A stretch of DNA of 20,009 nt from an uncultured Litorivicinus sp. (GTDB lineage Bacteria > Pseudomonadota > Gammaproteobacteria > Pseudomonadales > Litorivicinaceae). The notes below the pieces were generated by a model. The model made no database searches and was not told the origin of the DNA. It saw only the letters and a list, made by a program, of their open reading frames with translations. Of the stretch, positions 13,499 through 20,009 are shown in pieces. The position numbers and the translations under genes are program-made. The stretch is from assembly GCA_938091715.1 (NCBI GenBank), contig CALKMT010000188.1:1-20009 (forward strand). Direction: 5' to 3'. The stretch's first letter is position 1. Each line of letters starts with the position of its first letter.

Positions 13499-14113
13499 AT
13501 GGCCAAAGCACACAAAATTTTTGAAACCCATCTGGGTGCTCTGTCGATGGGCATTGTGGCGGTGATCAGCCTGGGTGGCTTGGCGGAAATCGTTCCCTTG
13601 TTCTATACAACTGCGACCACCGAGCCAGTTAAAGGCCTGAAACCCTGGACACCGATGGCCCTCGAAGGACGGGACATCTACATCCGCGAAGGCTGTCACG
13701 TCTGCCACACCCAAATGGTGCGTCCGTTCCGCGCTGAAACCGAGCGCTATGGACCCTACTCCTTGGCAGGCGAGCACGTGTGGGAGCGCCCCTTTTTGTG
13801 GGGCTCCAAGCGCACCGGGCCTGACTTGGCGCGCTTAGGTGGCAAGTACTCGGATGACTGGCATCGTGCCCACCTGTATCAGCCCCGTGACGTGGTGCCG
13901 GAATCCAACATGCCCTCGTTCCCTTGGCTGTTCCAAAACGAGCTGTCTGGCAAGGACACCTTGGCCAAGATGCAAGTCATGCAAAGCCTAGGGGTGCCCT
14001 ATACCGACGAAGATCTGGCCGGTGCCCGTCACGCGGTGCGCGGCAAGCTTGAGATCGACGCGTTGGTTGAATACTTGCAGCAGCTTGGCCACGCCAACCC
14101 GGCGGTCAAATGA
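13499..14113 (+). CDS. ccoO: Cytochrome cbb3 oxidase subunit II, CcoO (mono-heme c)
   Basis: CcoO is a membrane-anchored periplasmic cytochrome c that passes electrons to CcoN. The 204 residues begin with one membrane anchor (about 14-36) and carry a single heme site, C66-H-V-C69-H70 in EGCHVCHTQMVRPF. M138 in NMPSFPWLF is the likely second iron ligand. The conserved WGSKRTGPDLARLGGKYSD segment is present. The start lies one base after the ccoN stop, with a GGGGA ribosome site inside ccoN. The stop overlaps the ccoQ start as ATGA. Confidence 0.97.
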   Translation: MAKAHKIFETHLGALSMGIVAVISLGGLAEIVPLFYTTATTEPVKGLKPWTPMALEGRDIYIREGCHVCHTQMVRPFRAETERYGPYSLAGEHVWERPFLWGSKRTGPDLARLGGKYSDDWHRAHLYQPRDVVPESNMPSFPWLFQNELSGKDTLAKMQVMQSLGVPYTDEDLAGARHAVRGKLEIDALVEYLQQLGHANPAVK

Positions 14114-14286
14114 CCTACGAAGAGGGGTTGGGCGTATTGAGCGTTGTCATGCTGGTGATGTTCATCGGCATCTTCGCTTGGGCATTCAGCCCGGCCCGCA
14201 AAGAAAAATTTGATGAGGCTGCTCGGACGCCGCTGGACGATGACGACATCGAGGCGCGAGCAACAAAAGAACAGGGAGAGCCTTAA
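14110..14286 (+). CDS. ccoQ: Cytochrome cbb3 oxidase small subunit CcoQ (FixQ)
   Basis: The product is 58 residues: MTYEEGLGVLSVVMLVMFIG begins it, giving one membrane helix (about 7-28), followed by FSPARKEKFDEAAR and an acidic tail with DDDD. The FSPARK-x-F-DEAA pattern is typical of CcoQ, which stabilises the oxidase complex in the inner membrane. The gene overlaps the ccoO stop by four bases (ATGA) and ends three bases before ccoP, so its place in the operon also supports the call. Confidence 0.93.
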   Translation: MTYEEGLGVLSVVMLVMFIGIFAWAFSPARKEKFDEAARTPLDDDDIEARATKEQGEP

Positions 14287-14289
14287 TCC

Positions 14290-15195
14290 ATGAATGCCGA
14301 TCAACTCACTCCGTTTTGGAGCATGTGGGTAGCTGTCATCACCTTGGGGGTGATCTTTGGCTGCCTGGCATTGTTGTTAGCGATTCGCAAAAGCGAACCG
14401 CACAAAGAAGAAACCGACGCCGACACCGGGCATGAATTTGATGGCATCCGCGAGCTGGACAATCCCCTGCCGCAGTGGTGGTACTATAAGTTCCTGATCC
14501 TGACCGCGTTTGGCCTGCTGTATCTGGCGCTGTATCCCGGCCTTGGCAGCTATCAAGGATTGCTGGGTTGGTCTCAGGAAGGCCAGTGGCAAGCAGAAAT
14601 GGACAAGGCCGAGCAAGAGTTCGCCCCAGTATTCGCGGCTCTGGCCCAGGGGTCAGCCGATGAATTGGCCCAAGACCCCGAGGCTATGAAGGTCGGCGGT
14701 CGCCTGTTCCGTAACAACTGCGCAATCTGTCACGGGCAAAACGCCAAAGGGGCTTATGGCTTTCCGAACCTGACCGACAGCGATTGGCTGTACGGTGGCA
14801 AGACGGAAAATATCGTGGCGACCCTTAACGGTGGCCGCGCCGGCATGATGCCCTCATTTGCCCACCTCGGTGATGAAACCATTGAGCAGTTGTCGCACTA
14901 CGTGGTCAGCCTGTCCGGTCGCGCCCACGACATTAACCAGGCCGCCTTGGGACAGCCGGTCTTTCAGCAGAATTGTGCCGCCTGCCACGGAGGCGACGGC
15001 TCGGGTAATCAGATGCTCGGTGCGCCCAACTTGATGGACAACATCTGGCTGTACAAGCACCCGAACCTGACCGTCCGGGACAGCATCAAACTGACCCTGC
15101 AAAACGGACGTCAGGGCCAGATGCCGGCCTTTGATCGTCTGGGCCAGGACAAGGTCAAACTGCTGTCAGCCTATGTGTACAGCCTGAGCCAGTAA
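14290..15195 (+). CDS. ccoP: Cytochrome cbb3 oxidase subunit III, CcoP (di-heme c)
   Basis: CcoP receives electrons from soluble cytochromes c or the bc1 complex and passes them to CcoO. The 301 residues have two N-terminal membrane helices (about 8-30 and 60-82) with the CcoP hallmark GHEFDGIRELDNPLPQWW between them. Two periplasmic cytochrome c domains follow: C144-A-I-C147-H148 and C229-A-A-C232-H233. MMPSFAHL and QMPAFDRL supply the likely methionine ligands. The ATG has a GGGAG ribosome site about 11 bases upstream within the end of ccoQ. ccoG starts two bases after the stop. Confidence 0.97.
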   Translation: MNADQLTPFWSMWVAVITLGVIFGCLALLLAIRKSEPHKEETDADTGHEFDGIRELDNPLPQWWYYKFLILTAFGLLYLALYPGLGSYQGLLGWSQEGQWQAEMDKAEQEFAPVFAALAQGSADELAQDPEAMKVGGRLFRNNCAICHGQNAKGAYGFPNLTDSDWLYGGKTENIVATLNGGRAGMMPSFAHLGDETIEQLSHYVVSLSGRAHDINQAALGQPVFQQNCAACHGGDGSGNQMLGAPNLMDNIWLYKHPNLTVRDSIKLTLQNGRQGQMPAFDRLGQDKVKLLSAYVYSLSQ

Positions 15196-15197
15196 GC

Positions 15198-16565
15198 ATG
15201 AGCAGCGCTGAGGGCGGCAATCGAATTCCGTTGACGGATACCGATCGTATCTATCAGCGCGAGGTCAGTGGCCGTTTTCAGCGATTACGTGTGTGGGGCA
15301 ACCTGGCCCTGCTCGCGGGGTATTTCATCACGCCTTGGCTGAACTGGGGTGAACGCCAACTGGTTTGGTTCGACCTACCCGAGCGCCAGTTTCATATTCT
15401 GCATATGACGTTTTGGCCTCAGGATTTCTTTTTGCTGGCGTTTCTGCTGATCATTGCGGCCTTTGGCTTGTTCATGGTCACGGTGTTTGCCGGCCGGGTC
15501 TGGTGTGGTTACACCTGCCCTCAGACCGTGTGGACACAGATGTTTGTTTGGCTTGAAACCCGATTCGAGGGCCCCCGGCACAAACGGATCCGTTTGGATT
15601 CAGGCCCTTGGACTCCCGCCAAGTTCGCTCGCAAAGCCGGCAAGCACGCCAGCTGGGCTCTGCTAGCATTGTTCACCGGCCTGACCTTTGTGGGCTACTT
15701 CACCCCCGTCCGCGCCCTGCTGCCCGAATTCGTGACCGGCACCGCGCATTGGCAGGCCTATCTGTGGATCATGATTTTTGCCGTCCTGACCTATCTAAAC
15801 GCCGGTTGGATGCGGGAAAAGGTCTGTATCTATATGTGTCCGTACGCACGCTTTCAGTCGGTGATGTTTGACGAGGACACCAAGATTGTCAGCTACAACC
15901 CGGCACGGGGCGAACCCCGGGGCAAGAAACAGCCCGACAACGCGGTCGGCGACTGTGTTGACTGCGGTCTGTGCGTGCAAGTCTGCCCAACCGGCATCGA
16001 CATCCGGGACGGCTTGCAATACGAGTGCATCGGCTGCGCTCTGTGTATTGATGCCTGCGACAGCATTATGGACAAACTGGATCGCCCCACTGGCCTGGTC
16101 AGCTACACCACAGAAAACGAATTAGAGGGCAAAACGACCCACACCTTGCGGCCTCGATTGGTGGGATACGCCGTGGCGATGGTCCTAATGATCGGTGCAT
16201 TTTCCGCGCTCTTGGCAACACGCAGCGTGGTCGAAGTGGCATTGGATCGGGACCGCAACGTGCTGTTTAGCGAGGCATTGAACGGCGACGTGGTAAACGA
16301 TTTCCAACTGAGCATCCTGAACAAACAACCCATCCCCGTGACCTACGAGCTGGCACTGAGTGGACGTCCCGGAGCGCGTTTAGTCGCGCCGGAAACGATC
16401 CAGGTTGCTGTAGGTGAGCGGGTCACCGTCGGTATTCAAATCGAATTGGCCCCGCAAAAAGTCGTGCAGGCTCGGTTACCCTTCACGCTGGAAGTTTCGG
16501 GCTTGGGAAGCAGCGACGTGAAAACAGACATTCAATCCACCTTTATCGGGCCCTCACAATGGTAA
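15198..16565 (+). CDS. ccoG: CcoG (FixG/RdxA) polyferredoxin, cbb3 assembly cupric reductase
   Basis: CcoG is an inner-membrane iron-sulfur protein needed for cbb3 assembly; work in Rhodobacter describes it as a Cu(II) reductase that prepares copper for CuB. The 455 residues contain several membrane helices. Two membrane CxxxC motifs are seen, C103/C107 (VWCGYTCPQTVW) and C210/C214 (VCIYMCPYARFQ). The two ferredoxin-type clusters use C253, C256, C259, C263 and C277, C280, C283, C287. A C-terminal immunoglobulin-like periplasmic domain (about 340-455) ends the protein. All cluster ligands are intact. The end overlaps ccoH by seven bases, so the pair is probably translationally coupled. Confidence 0.96.
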   Translation: MSSAEGGNRIPLTDTDRIYQREVSGRFQRLRVWGNLALLAGYFITPWLNWGERQLVWFDLPERQFHILHMTFWPQDFFLLAFLLIIAAFGLFMVTVFAGRVWCGYTCPQTVWTQMFVWLETRFEGPRHKRIRLDSGPWTPAKFARKAGKHASWALLALFTGLTFVGYFTPVRALLPEFVTGTAHWQAYLWIMIFAVLTYLNAGWMREKVCIYMCPYARFQSVMFDEDTKIVSYNPARGEPRGKKQPDNAVGDCVDCGLCVQVCPTGIDIRDGLQYECIGCALCIDACDSIMDKLDRPTGLVSYTTENELEGKTTHTLRPRLVGYAVAMVLMIGAFSALLATRSVVEVALDRDRNVLFSEALNGDVVNDFQLSILNKQPIPVTYELALSGRPGARLVAPETIQVAVGERVTVGIQIELAPQKVVQARLPFTLEVSGLGSSDVKTDIQSTFIGPSQW

Positions 16566-17056
16566 AACCTTGGTATCGCGAGCCCTGGGCCTGGTTCTTG
16601 GTGATCCCGGTATTAACCAGCGTGGTGGTAGGGATGTTTATGCTGCGCCTGGCGATCACCACCTCCGATGGTTTGGTCAGCGACGACTACTACAAAGAAG
16701 GCCGGGCCTATAATAAAACCCGGGAACGGGACGAACTGGCGGCCGCACTCGGTGCCCAAGCCGTGGTTCGTTTAGACCGCACGACGGGCGACATCACGGT
16801 ACGCATTCAGGGGGAGTTTGCGCAATTGCCCCAGGATTTGGTGCTGGAAGTGGTGCATCCGACTCGTGAAGGCTTTGATACCACCTTAAATCTGGTGGCC
16901 TCGCTAGGCCCGGAATACACCGCCAGCTTGGCTTCGTTAATGCCGGGACCACGCTTGCTGGAATTGGCCTCGGCAACGCAGGGATGGCGCTTGCGAGCCC
17001 GTACCTTATGGCCAGATCAAGACGTGACCTGGCTGCGCCCGCCTGAGGGGCTGTGA
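16559..17056 (+). CDS. ccoH: CcoH (FixH) cbb3 assembly protein
   Basis: The 165-residue product starts with PWYREPWAWFLVIPVLTSVV, one N-terminal membrane helix (about 9-31), followed by the FixH signature SDDYYKEGRAYN and a periplasmic beta-rich domain. CcoH binds the oxidase during late assembly. Position between ccoG and ccoI supports the call. The start overlaps ccoG by seven bases, and the stop overlaps the ccoI GTG start as GTGA. Confidence 0.93.
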   Translation: MVKPWYREPWAWFLVIPVLTSVVVGMFMLRLAITTSDGLVSDDYYKEGRAYNKTRERDELAAALGAQAVVRLDRTTGDITVRIQGEFAQLPQDLVLEVVHPTREGFDTTLNLVASLGPEYTASLASLMPGPRLLELASATQGWRLRARTLWPDQDVTWLRPPEGL

Positions 17057-19374
17057 ACTGTTACCACTGTGACCTCCCGGTTCTTGAACCGGGCTGGGAC
17101 CTGCCCATTGAGGGACACACTCGCTCGTTTTGCTGCGGTGGCTGTCTGGCCGTGGCGGAACATTTGCACAGCCAGGGCCTGACTCAGTATTACCAAATTC
17201 GCCAATCACCGGGCATGCGTCCGGATCAGGCGGCCTTTGATACCGACTACTTAAACGCCCTGCAGGACAAGTTTTGCCGCTCCTTGCCCGATGGCAATCT
17301 GCGCATGGACCTGGCGGTCGAGGGGATCACCTGTGGCGGCTGTGCTTGGCTGATTGAACATGCCTTGGATCAACTAACAGGCGTTCAGTTGTCGCTGGTT
17401 AATCTAGCCGAGCACCGAGTCCTGGTGCACTTTGACCCCCAGCAAACCGGGCTTAGCCAAGTCCTGCACGCCCTACAGCAGGCCGGCTATCGCGCTAGCC
17501 CCTGGGCTCCCTCGCTGCAAGCCGAGCGCGCCAAACGCCAGCGCCATGGCGACCTAAAGCGCTTGATCATAGCGGGCATCGCCGCGATGCAGGCGATGAT
17601 GTTTGCCGTCGCCCTGTATGCCAGCCAAGGGCAGTTCATTGAATACCGCCACGAGCAGTTGTTTCGCTGGATCTCGATGCTGGTCAGCGTGCCTGTTATG
17701 GCTTACAGCGCCGTCCCCTTTTATCGCAACGCCTATCAAGCCCTTCGCGCCGGGCGGGTCAACATGGACGTGCCAGTCAGCATTGCGCTGCTGCTGGCTT
17801 GGTCGGCCAGCATCTGGCACGTACTGAGCGACCAGGGCGAGGTGTATTTTGATTCGGTCAGCATGTTTGCGTTTTTCTTACTGGCCGGGCGATTTTTGGA
17901 AGCCTCCATTCAGCGTAAGGCCTTGTCCGCCAGCGGCCTGGATCGCTTGCCATTGCCAACTCTGATCACCCGAGAGCAGGCCGGACAACGGGAACGTGTC
18001 GACCTGGACCAGATCAAGGTTGGGGACCGGGTTATTTGGAACGCCGGTGAACACCTGTCGGTCGACGGCCGGATCACCGAGGGCCAAGGCGCCATTTCAC
18101 AAGCGCTGTTAACCGGCGAGTCTGCCCCACTTCAGGTTCAACCTGGGTTTACTGCGCTGGCAGGGGCGCTCAACGGGGCCAATCCGCTGGTATTGGAAGT
18201 CACGGCCGTGGGCGAACAACGCGCCATGGCGCAATTGGAAACCCGCAGCGCCGAGGCACAAAAACAACGGCCAGCCACCCTGCGTTGGGCCGAGCGTTGG
18301 TCCGGCCGTTTTGTGGCGTTTCAATTAACCGTGGCTGGGGGCAGCTATCTGGCATGGCTTGCGATCGATCCCAGCCGGGCCTTTGAAATTGCGTTGTCAG
18401 TCCTGGTCGCCACCTGCCCCTGTGCCTTTGCTTTGGCCGCACCGACCGCCTTGGCTGCGGCCCGCGCGGGCGCCTATCGAATCGGTTTAGTACTGCTATC
18501 ACCCGATGCCTTGGAGCGGCTGTCCAGGGTGACTGCCACGGTGACCGACAAGACCGGCACCCTGACCCTAGGACGGCCCAGCGTCGTCCAGACGATGTAT
18601 CAGGAGGCGCCCCAGGCCCTGTGCGATGGCGTGGTGGCCGGCCTGGAACGAGGGGTGGCACACCCCCTGGCCCGTCCCTTTCAATCCTGGCCTGCCCTGC
18701 CAGTCAACGAGGTTCAGGTGATTGAGGGCCAGGGTGTGCTGGGGTATCACCAAGGCTCGGTGTGGAAATTTGGCTCGGCAAGCTGGGTCGGCCACACCGC
18801 TCCAGAGGGCACGGGGTGGCTGGGACTGACTTGCGACGATAGGTTGCAGGCGTGGTACCAACTTGAGGACAAGGACCGGCCCGGTCTTAGCCGGGCCTTG
18901 CAACGCTTGCCCAAGCCACTGCGGGTGCTTAGTGGAGATACTCCGGCGGCGGTTCAGGCATTTTGCCAGCGCCATGCCCTGCACGGTCTAGGGGGCCTGA
19001 CACCCGAGCAAAAACTGGAACACTTGCATCAGCACGATCCTGCACAAACGCTGGCTTTAGGCGACGGCATTAACGATGCGCCTTTGTTGGCCAGTGCCGG
19101 TGCCTCGATCGCGCTGACCGACGCCAGCGAGCTAACCCGGGCCCAGTGTGATGGGTTGGTGATTGGGCAGGACCTAAATGCAGTGCCCGATGCACTGGAG
19201 CTGGCACAGAAAACTCGCCGGGTGATTCGGCAAAACCTGTCCTGGGCGATTGGCTATAACGCCAGCGTCCTGCCCTTAGCCATGATTGGCTGGTTGCCCG
19301 CCTGGGGCGCGGCACTGGGTATGTCGTTGTCTTCACTATTGGTGGTATTCAACGCCCTTCGTTTGCGACACTGA
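17053..19374 (+). CDS. ccoI: CcoI (FixI) copper-transporting P1B-type ATPase
   Basis: CcoI is the inner-membrane ATPase that exports Cu(I) for insertion into CuB of CcoN. The 773 residues carry an N-terminal cysteine-rich domain (C3/C6 and C27, C28, C31), an HMA domain with C94-G-G-C97, the membrane copper site C455-P-C457 (VATCPCAFALAAPTA), the actuator TGES, the phosphorylated D499 in DKTGTLT, and the hinge GDGINDAPL (D671, D675). The start is GTG at 17053 because it overlaps the ccoH stop (GTGA) and places the CYHC motif at the very N-terminus, as in relatives. The C-terminal AALGMSLSSLLVVFNALRL is usual for the family. The DNA encoding most of it (19301-19353) recurs at the end of the window. 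Confidence 0.96.
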   Translation: MNCYHCDLPVLEPGWDLPIEGHTRSFCCGGCLAVAEHLHSQGLTQYYQIRQSPGMRPDQAAFDTDYLNALQDKFCRSLPDGNLRMDLAVEGITCGGCAWLIEHALDQLTGVQLSLVNLAEHRVLVHFDPQQTGLSQVLHALQQAGYRASPWAPSLQAERAKRQRHGDLKRLIIAGIAAMQAMMFAVALYASQGQFIEYRHEQLFRWISMLVSVPVMAYSAVPFYRNAYQALRAGRVNMDVPVSIALLLAWSASIWHVLSDQGEVYFDSVSMFAFFLLAGRFLEASIQRKALSASGLDRLPLPTLITREQAGQRERVDLDQIKVGDRVIWNAGEHLSVDGRITEGQGAISQALLTGESAPLQVQPGFTALAGALNGANPLVLEVTAVGEQRAMAQLETRSAEAQKQRPATLRWAERWSGRFVAFQLTVAGGSYLAWLAIDPSRAFEIALSVLVATCPCAFALAAPTALAAARAGAYRIGLVLLSPDALERLSRVTATVTDKTGTLTLGRPSVVQTMYQEAPQALCDGVVAGLERGVAHPLARPFQSWPALPVNEVQVIEGQGVLGYHQGSVWKFGSASWVGHTAPEGTGWLGLTCDDRLQAWYQLEDKDRPGLSRALQRLPKPLRVLSGDTPAAVQAFCQRHALHGLGGLTPEQKLEHLHQHDPAQTLALGDGINDAPLLASAGASIALTDASELTRAQCDGLVIGQDLNAVPDALELAQKTRRVIRQNLSWAIGYNASVLPLAMIGWLPAWGAALGMSLSSLLVVFNALRLRH
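19301..19353 (+). repeat. 53-bp direct repeat, copy 1 (native, 3' end of ccoI)
   Basis: This segment encodes the last membrane helix of CcoI. It recurs 656 bases downstream with one mismatch (A at 19314, G at 19970), and the final 39 bases are identical. The encoded WGAALGMSLSSLLVVFN is normal for P1B ATPases, so this copy is taken as the original. Confidence 0.97.
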
Positions 19375-19378
19375 CCCG

Positions 19379-19582
19379 ATGGATATCATTCTTGCCCTAA
19401 TCCCCATTTCGATCATCTTGCTGATTACCGCGACGTCGATTTTTTTGTGGGCCATGAAATCGGGCCAATACGATGATCTAGAGGGACCGGCGCACCGCAT
19501 TTTGCATGACGACGACGATCCTGCGCACAAGGCTGCCCAGAAACAACGCGCTGACTCGTCTGAAAAAACGTCCGATGACTGA
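19379..19582 (+). CDS. ccoS: CcoS (FixS) cbb3 assembly protein
   Basis: The 67-residue product starts MDIILALIPISIILLITATS, forming one membrane helix, then FLWAMKSGQYDDLEGPAHRI, the hallmark of CcoS, and an acidic hydrophilic tail with DDDD. CcoS is required for cofactor insertion (hemes and CuB) into CcoN. ATG 19379 is four bases after the ccoI stop and gives the family start; upstream in-frame codons would lie inside ccoI. The stop overlaps the next gene by eight bases. Confidence 0.93.
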   Translation: MDIILALIPISIILLITATSIFLWAMKSGQYDDLEGPAHRILHDDDDPAHKAAQKQRADSSEKTSDD

Positions 19583-20009
19583 TTGGCTGGCAGGCCTGCT
19601 GGTCGGCCTTGCGGGTACGGCTCACTGCGTGGCCATGTGTGGCCCATTAAGCGCGACCTTGTCACTGTCCCTGCCCAACGAACGTCAGGGCCTGATCTTC
19701 TGGGTCGCCCTGGGCAAGGTCGGCCTGTATACGCTGCTAGGCGCCATAGCCGGCTGGGGCGGCAGCGTTCTGCACTTGGCTGGCACCCATGCTCTGTGGG
19801 CGGCCTCGGGAATCCTGCTGGTGTTGATGGGCGGCTACGGGTTGGGATTGCGCGGTCCTAGCGAACAACTAACCCGCTGGATTGCCCCCCTCGTGCGGCC
19901 CGCTCAGCGCATTGGCCGACGATTCTGGCCAATCCAGACACACGCGCAGGCTCTGGCCTGGGGCGCGGCGCTGGGTATGTCGTTGTCTTCACTATTGGTG
20001 GTATTCAAC
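19575..20009 (+). CDS. TauE/SafE-like membrane protein downstream of ccoS, partial and possibly chimeric at its end
   Basis: 145 codons are visible before the window ends. The product starts MTDWLAGLLVGLAGTAHCVA, then MCGPLSAT: the G-x2-GxxHCxxMCGP motif of the DsbD-like sulfite exporter TauE/SafE family. Three membrane helices follow (about 5-30, 42-62, 72-92). Homologues commonly sit after ccoS in Pseudomonas-type loci; the role is unproven but probably linked to metal or redox supply for the oxidase. The start overlaps ccoS by eight bases. From about codon 129 the sequence becomes a copy of the ccoI C-terminus (WGAALGMSLSSLLVVFN). From memory, family members carry a WGWLPCGLVYS-type motif there. 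The true end of this gene is therefore not shown with confidence. Confidence 0.8.
   Translation, partial: MTDWLAGLLVGLAGTAHCVAMCGPLSATLSLSLPNERQGLIFWVALGKVGLYTLLGAIAGWGGSVLHLAGTHALWAASGILLVLMGGYGLGLRGPSEQLTRWIAPLVRPAQRIGRRFWPIQTHAQALAWGAALGMSLSSLLVVFN
19957..20009 (+). repeat. 53-bp direct repeat, copy 2 (runs to the window end)
   Basis: This segment matches 19301-19353 at 52 of 53 bases and is cut by the window edge. It is in the same codon phase within the TauE-like gene as copy 1 is within ccoI. It lies at the end of the given sequence, which suggests an assembly join, though real recombination cannot be excluded. Confidence 0.97.

Noticed and set aside
12880..13554. 224-codon minus-strand open frame antisense to ccoN
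   Set aside because: ccoN is unmistakable with all metal ligands; the antisense product is a compositional shadow rich in His, Gln and Asp.
1..20009. tRNA, rRNA, CRISPR array, insertion sequence or toxin-antitoxin pair
   Set aside because: Nearly all sequence is covered by identified genes; the gaps are short and show no such structure. The only long repeat is the 53-bp pair near the right end.

Overview
The window is a dense, gene-rich stretch of a gammaproteobacterial chromosome. I infer a Pseudomonas/Oceanospirillales-like relative from the gene set (rlmD-cysM, ppsA/ppsR with rraA, cysB, a full ccoNOQP-ccoGHIS locus) and from the protein sequences. I see no mobile element, phage gene, CRISPR array, rRNA or tRNA. 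Almost every base is coding: the longest gap is about 237 bases, and four tail-to-tail gene pairs overlap at their 3' ends.

Layout. 1-1898 (minus): cysM followed by rlmD, which runs off the left edge. 1945-2667 (plus): a short soluble histidine-kinase-like ATPase. 2639-4002 (minus): a DUF1289 zinc-finger-like protein, then a nitronate monooxygenase. 4111-5235 (plus): a YeeE/TsuA-type thiosulfate transporter. 5348-5572 (plus): an unrecognised 74-residue protein. 5546-8400 (minus): ppsA, then rraA, coupled by TAATG. 8539-9369 (plus): ppsR, the regulator of PpsA, divergent from ppsA. 9350-10150 (minus): an alpha/beta hydrolase. 10196-10840 (plus): a Nudix hydrolase of the CoA-pyrophosphatase type. 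10837-11814 (minus): cysB. 12052-20009 (plus): ccoN, ccoO, ccoQ, ccoP (cbb3 oxidase), ccoG, ccoH, ccoI, ccoS (assembly and copper supply) and the start of a TauE/SafE-like membrane protein cut by the right edge.

Three themes stand out. (1) Sulfur: cysM (the cysteine synthase that can use thiosulfate), a probable thiosulfate importer and cysB (the cysteine regulon activator, antagonised by thiosulfate in enterics) lie within 11 kb, though not in one operon. (2) Carbon: PEP synthase and its kinase/phosphorylase regulator are divergently arranged. (3) Microaerobic respiration: a complete cbb3 oxidase locus with a plausible FNR/Anr site upstream.

The most striking anomaly is at the right edge. 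The last 53 bases repeat the 3' end of ccoI almost exactly (one mismatch), in the same reading phase, inside the TauE-like gene where a different conserved motif is expected. An assembly chimera or contig-end artefact is the simplest explanation; a real recombination event is the alternative. I found no clear new multi-gene system. The least familiar items are the short kinase in the place where barA/gacS often sits, and the 74-residue protein.
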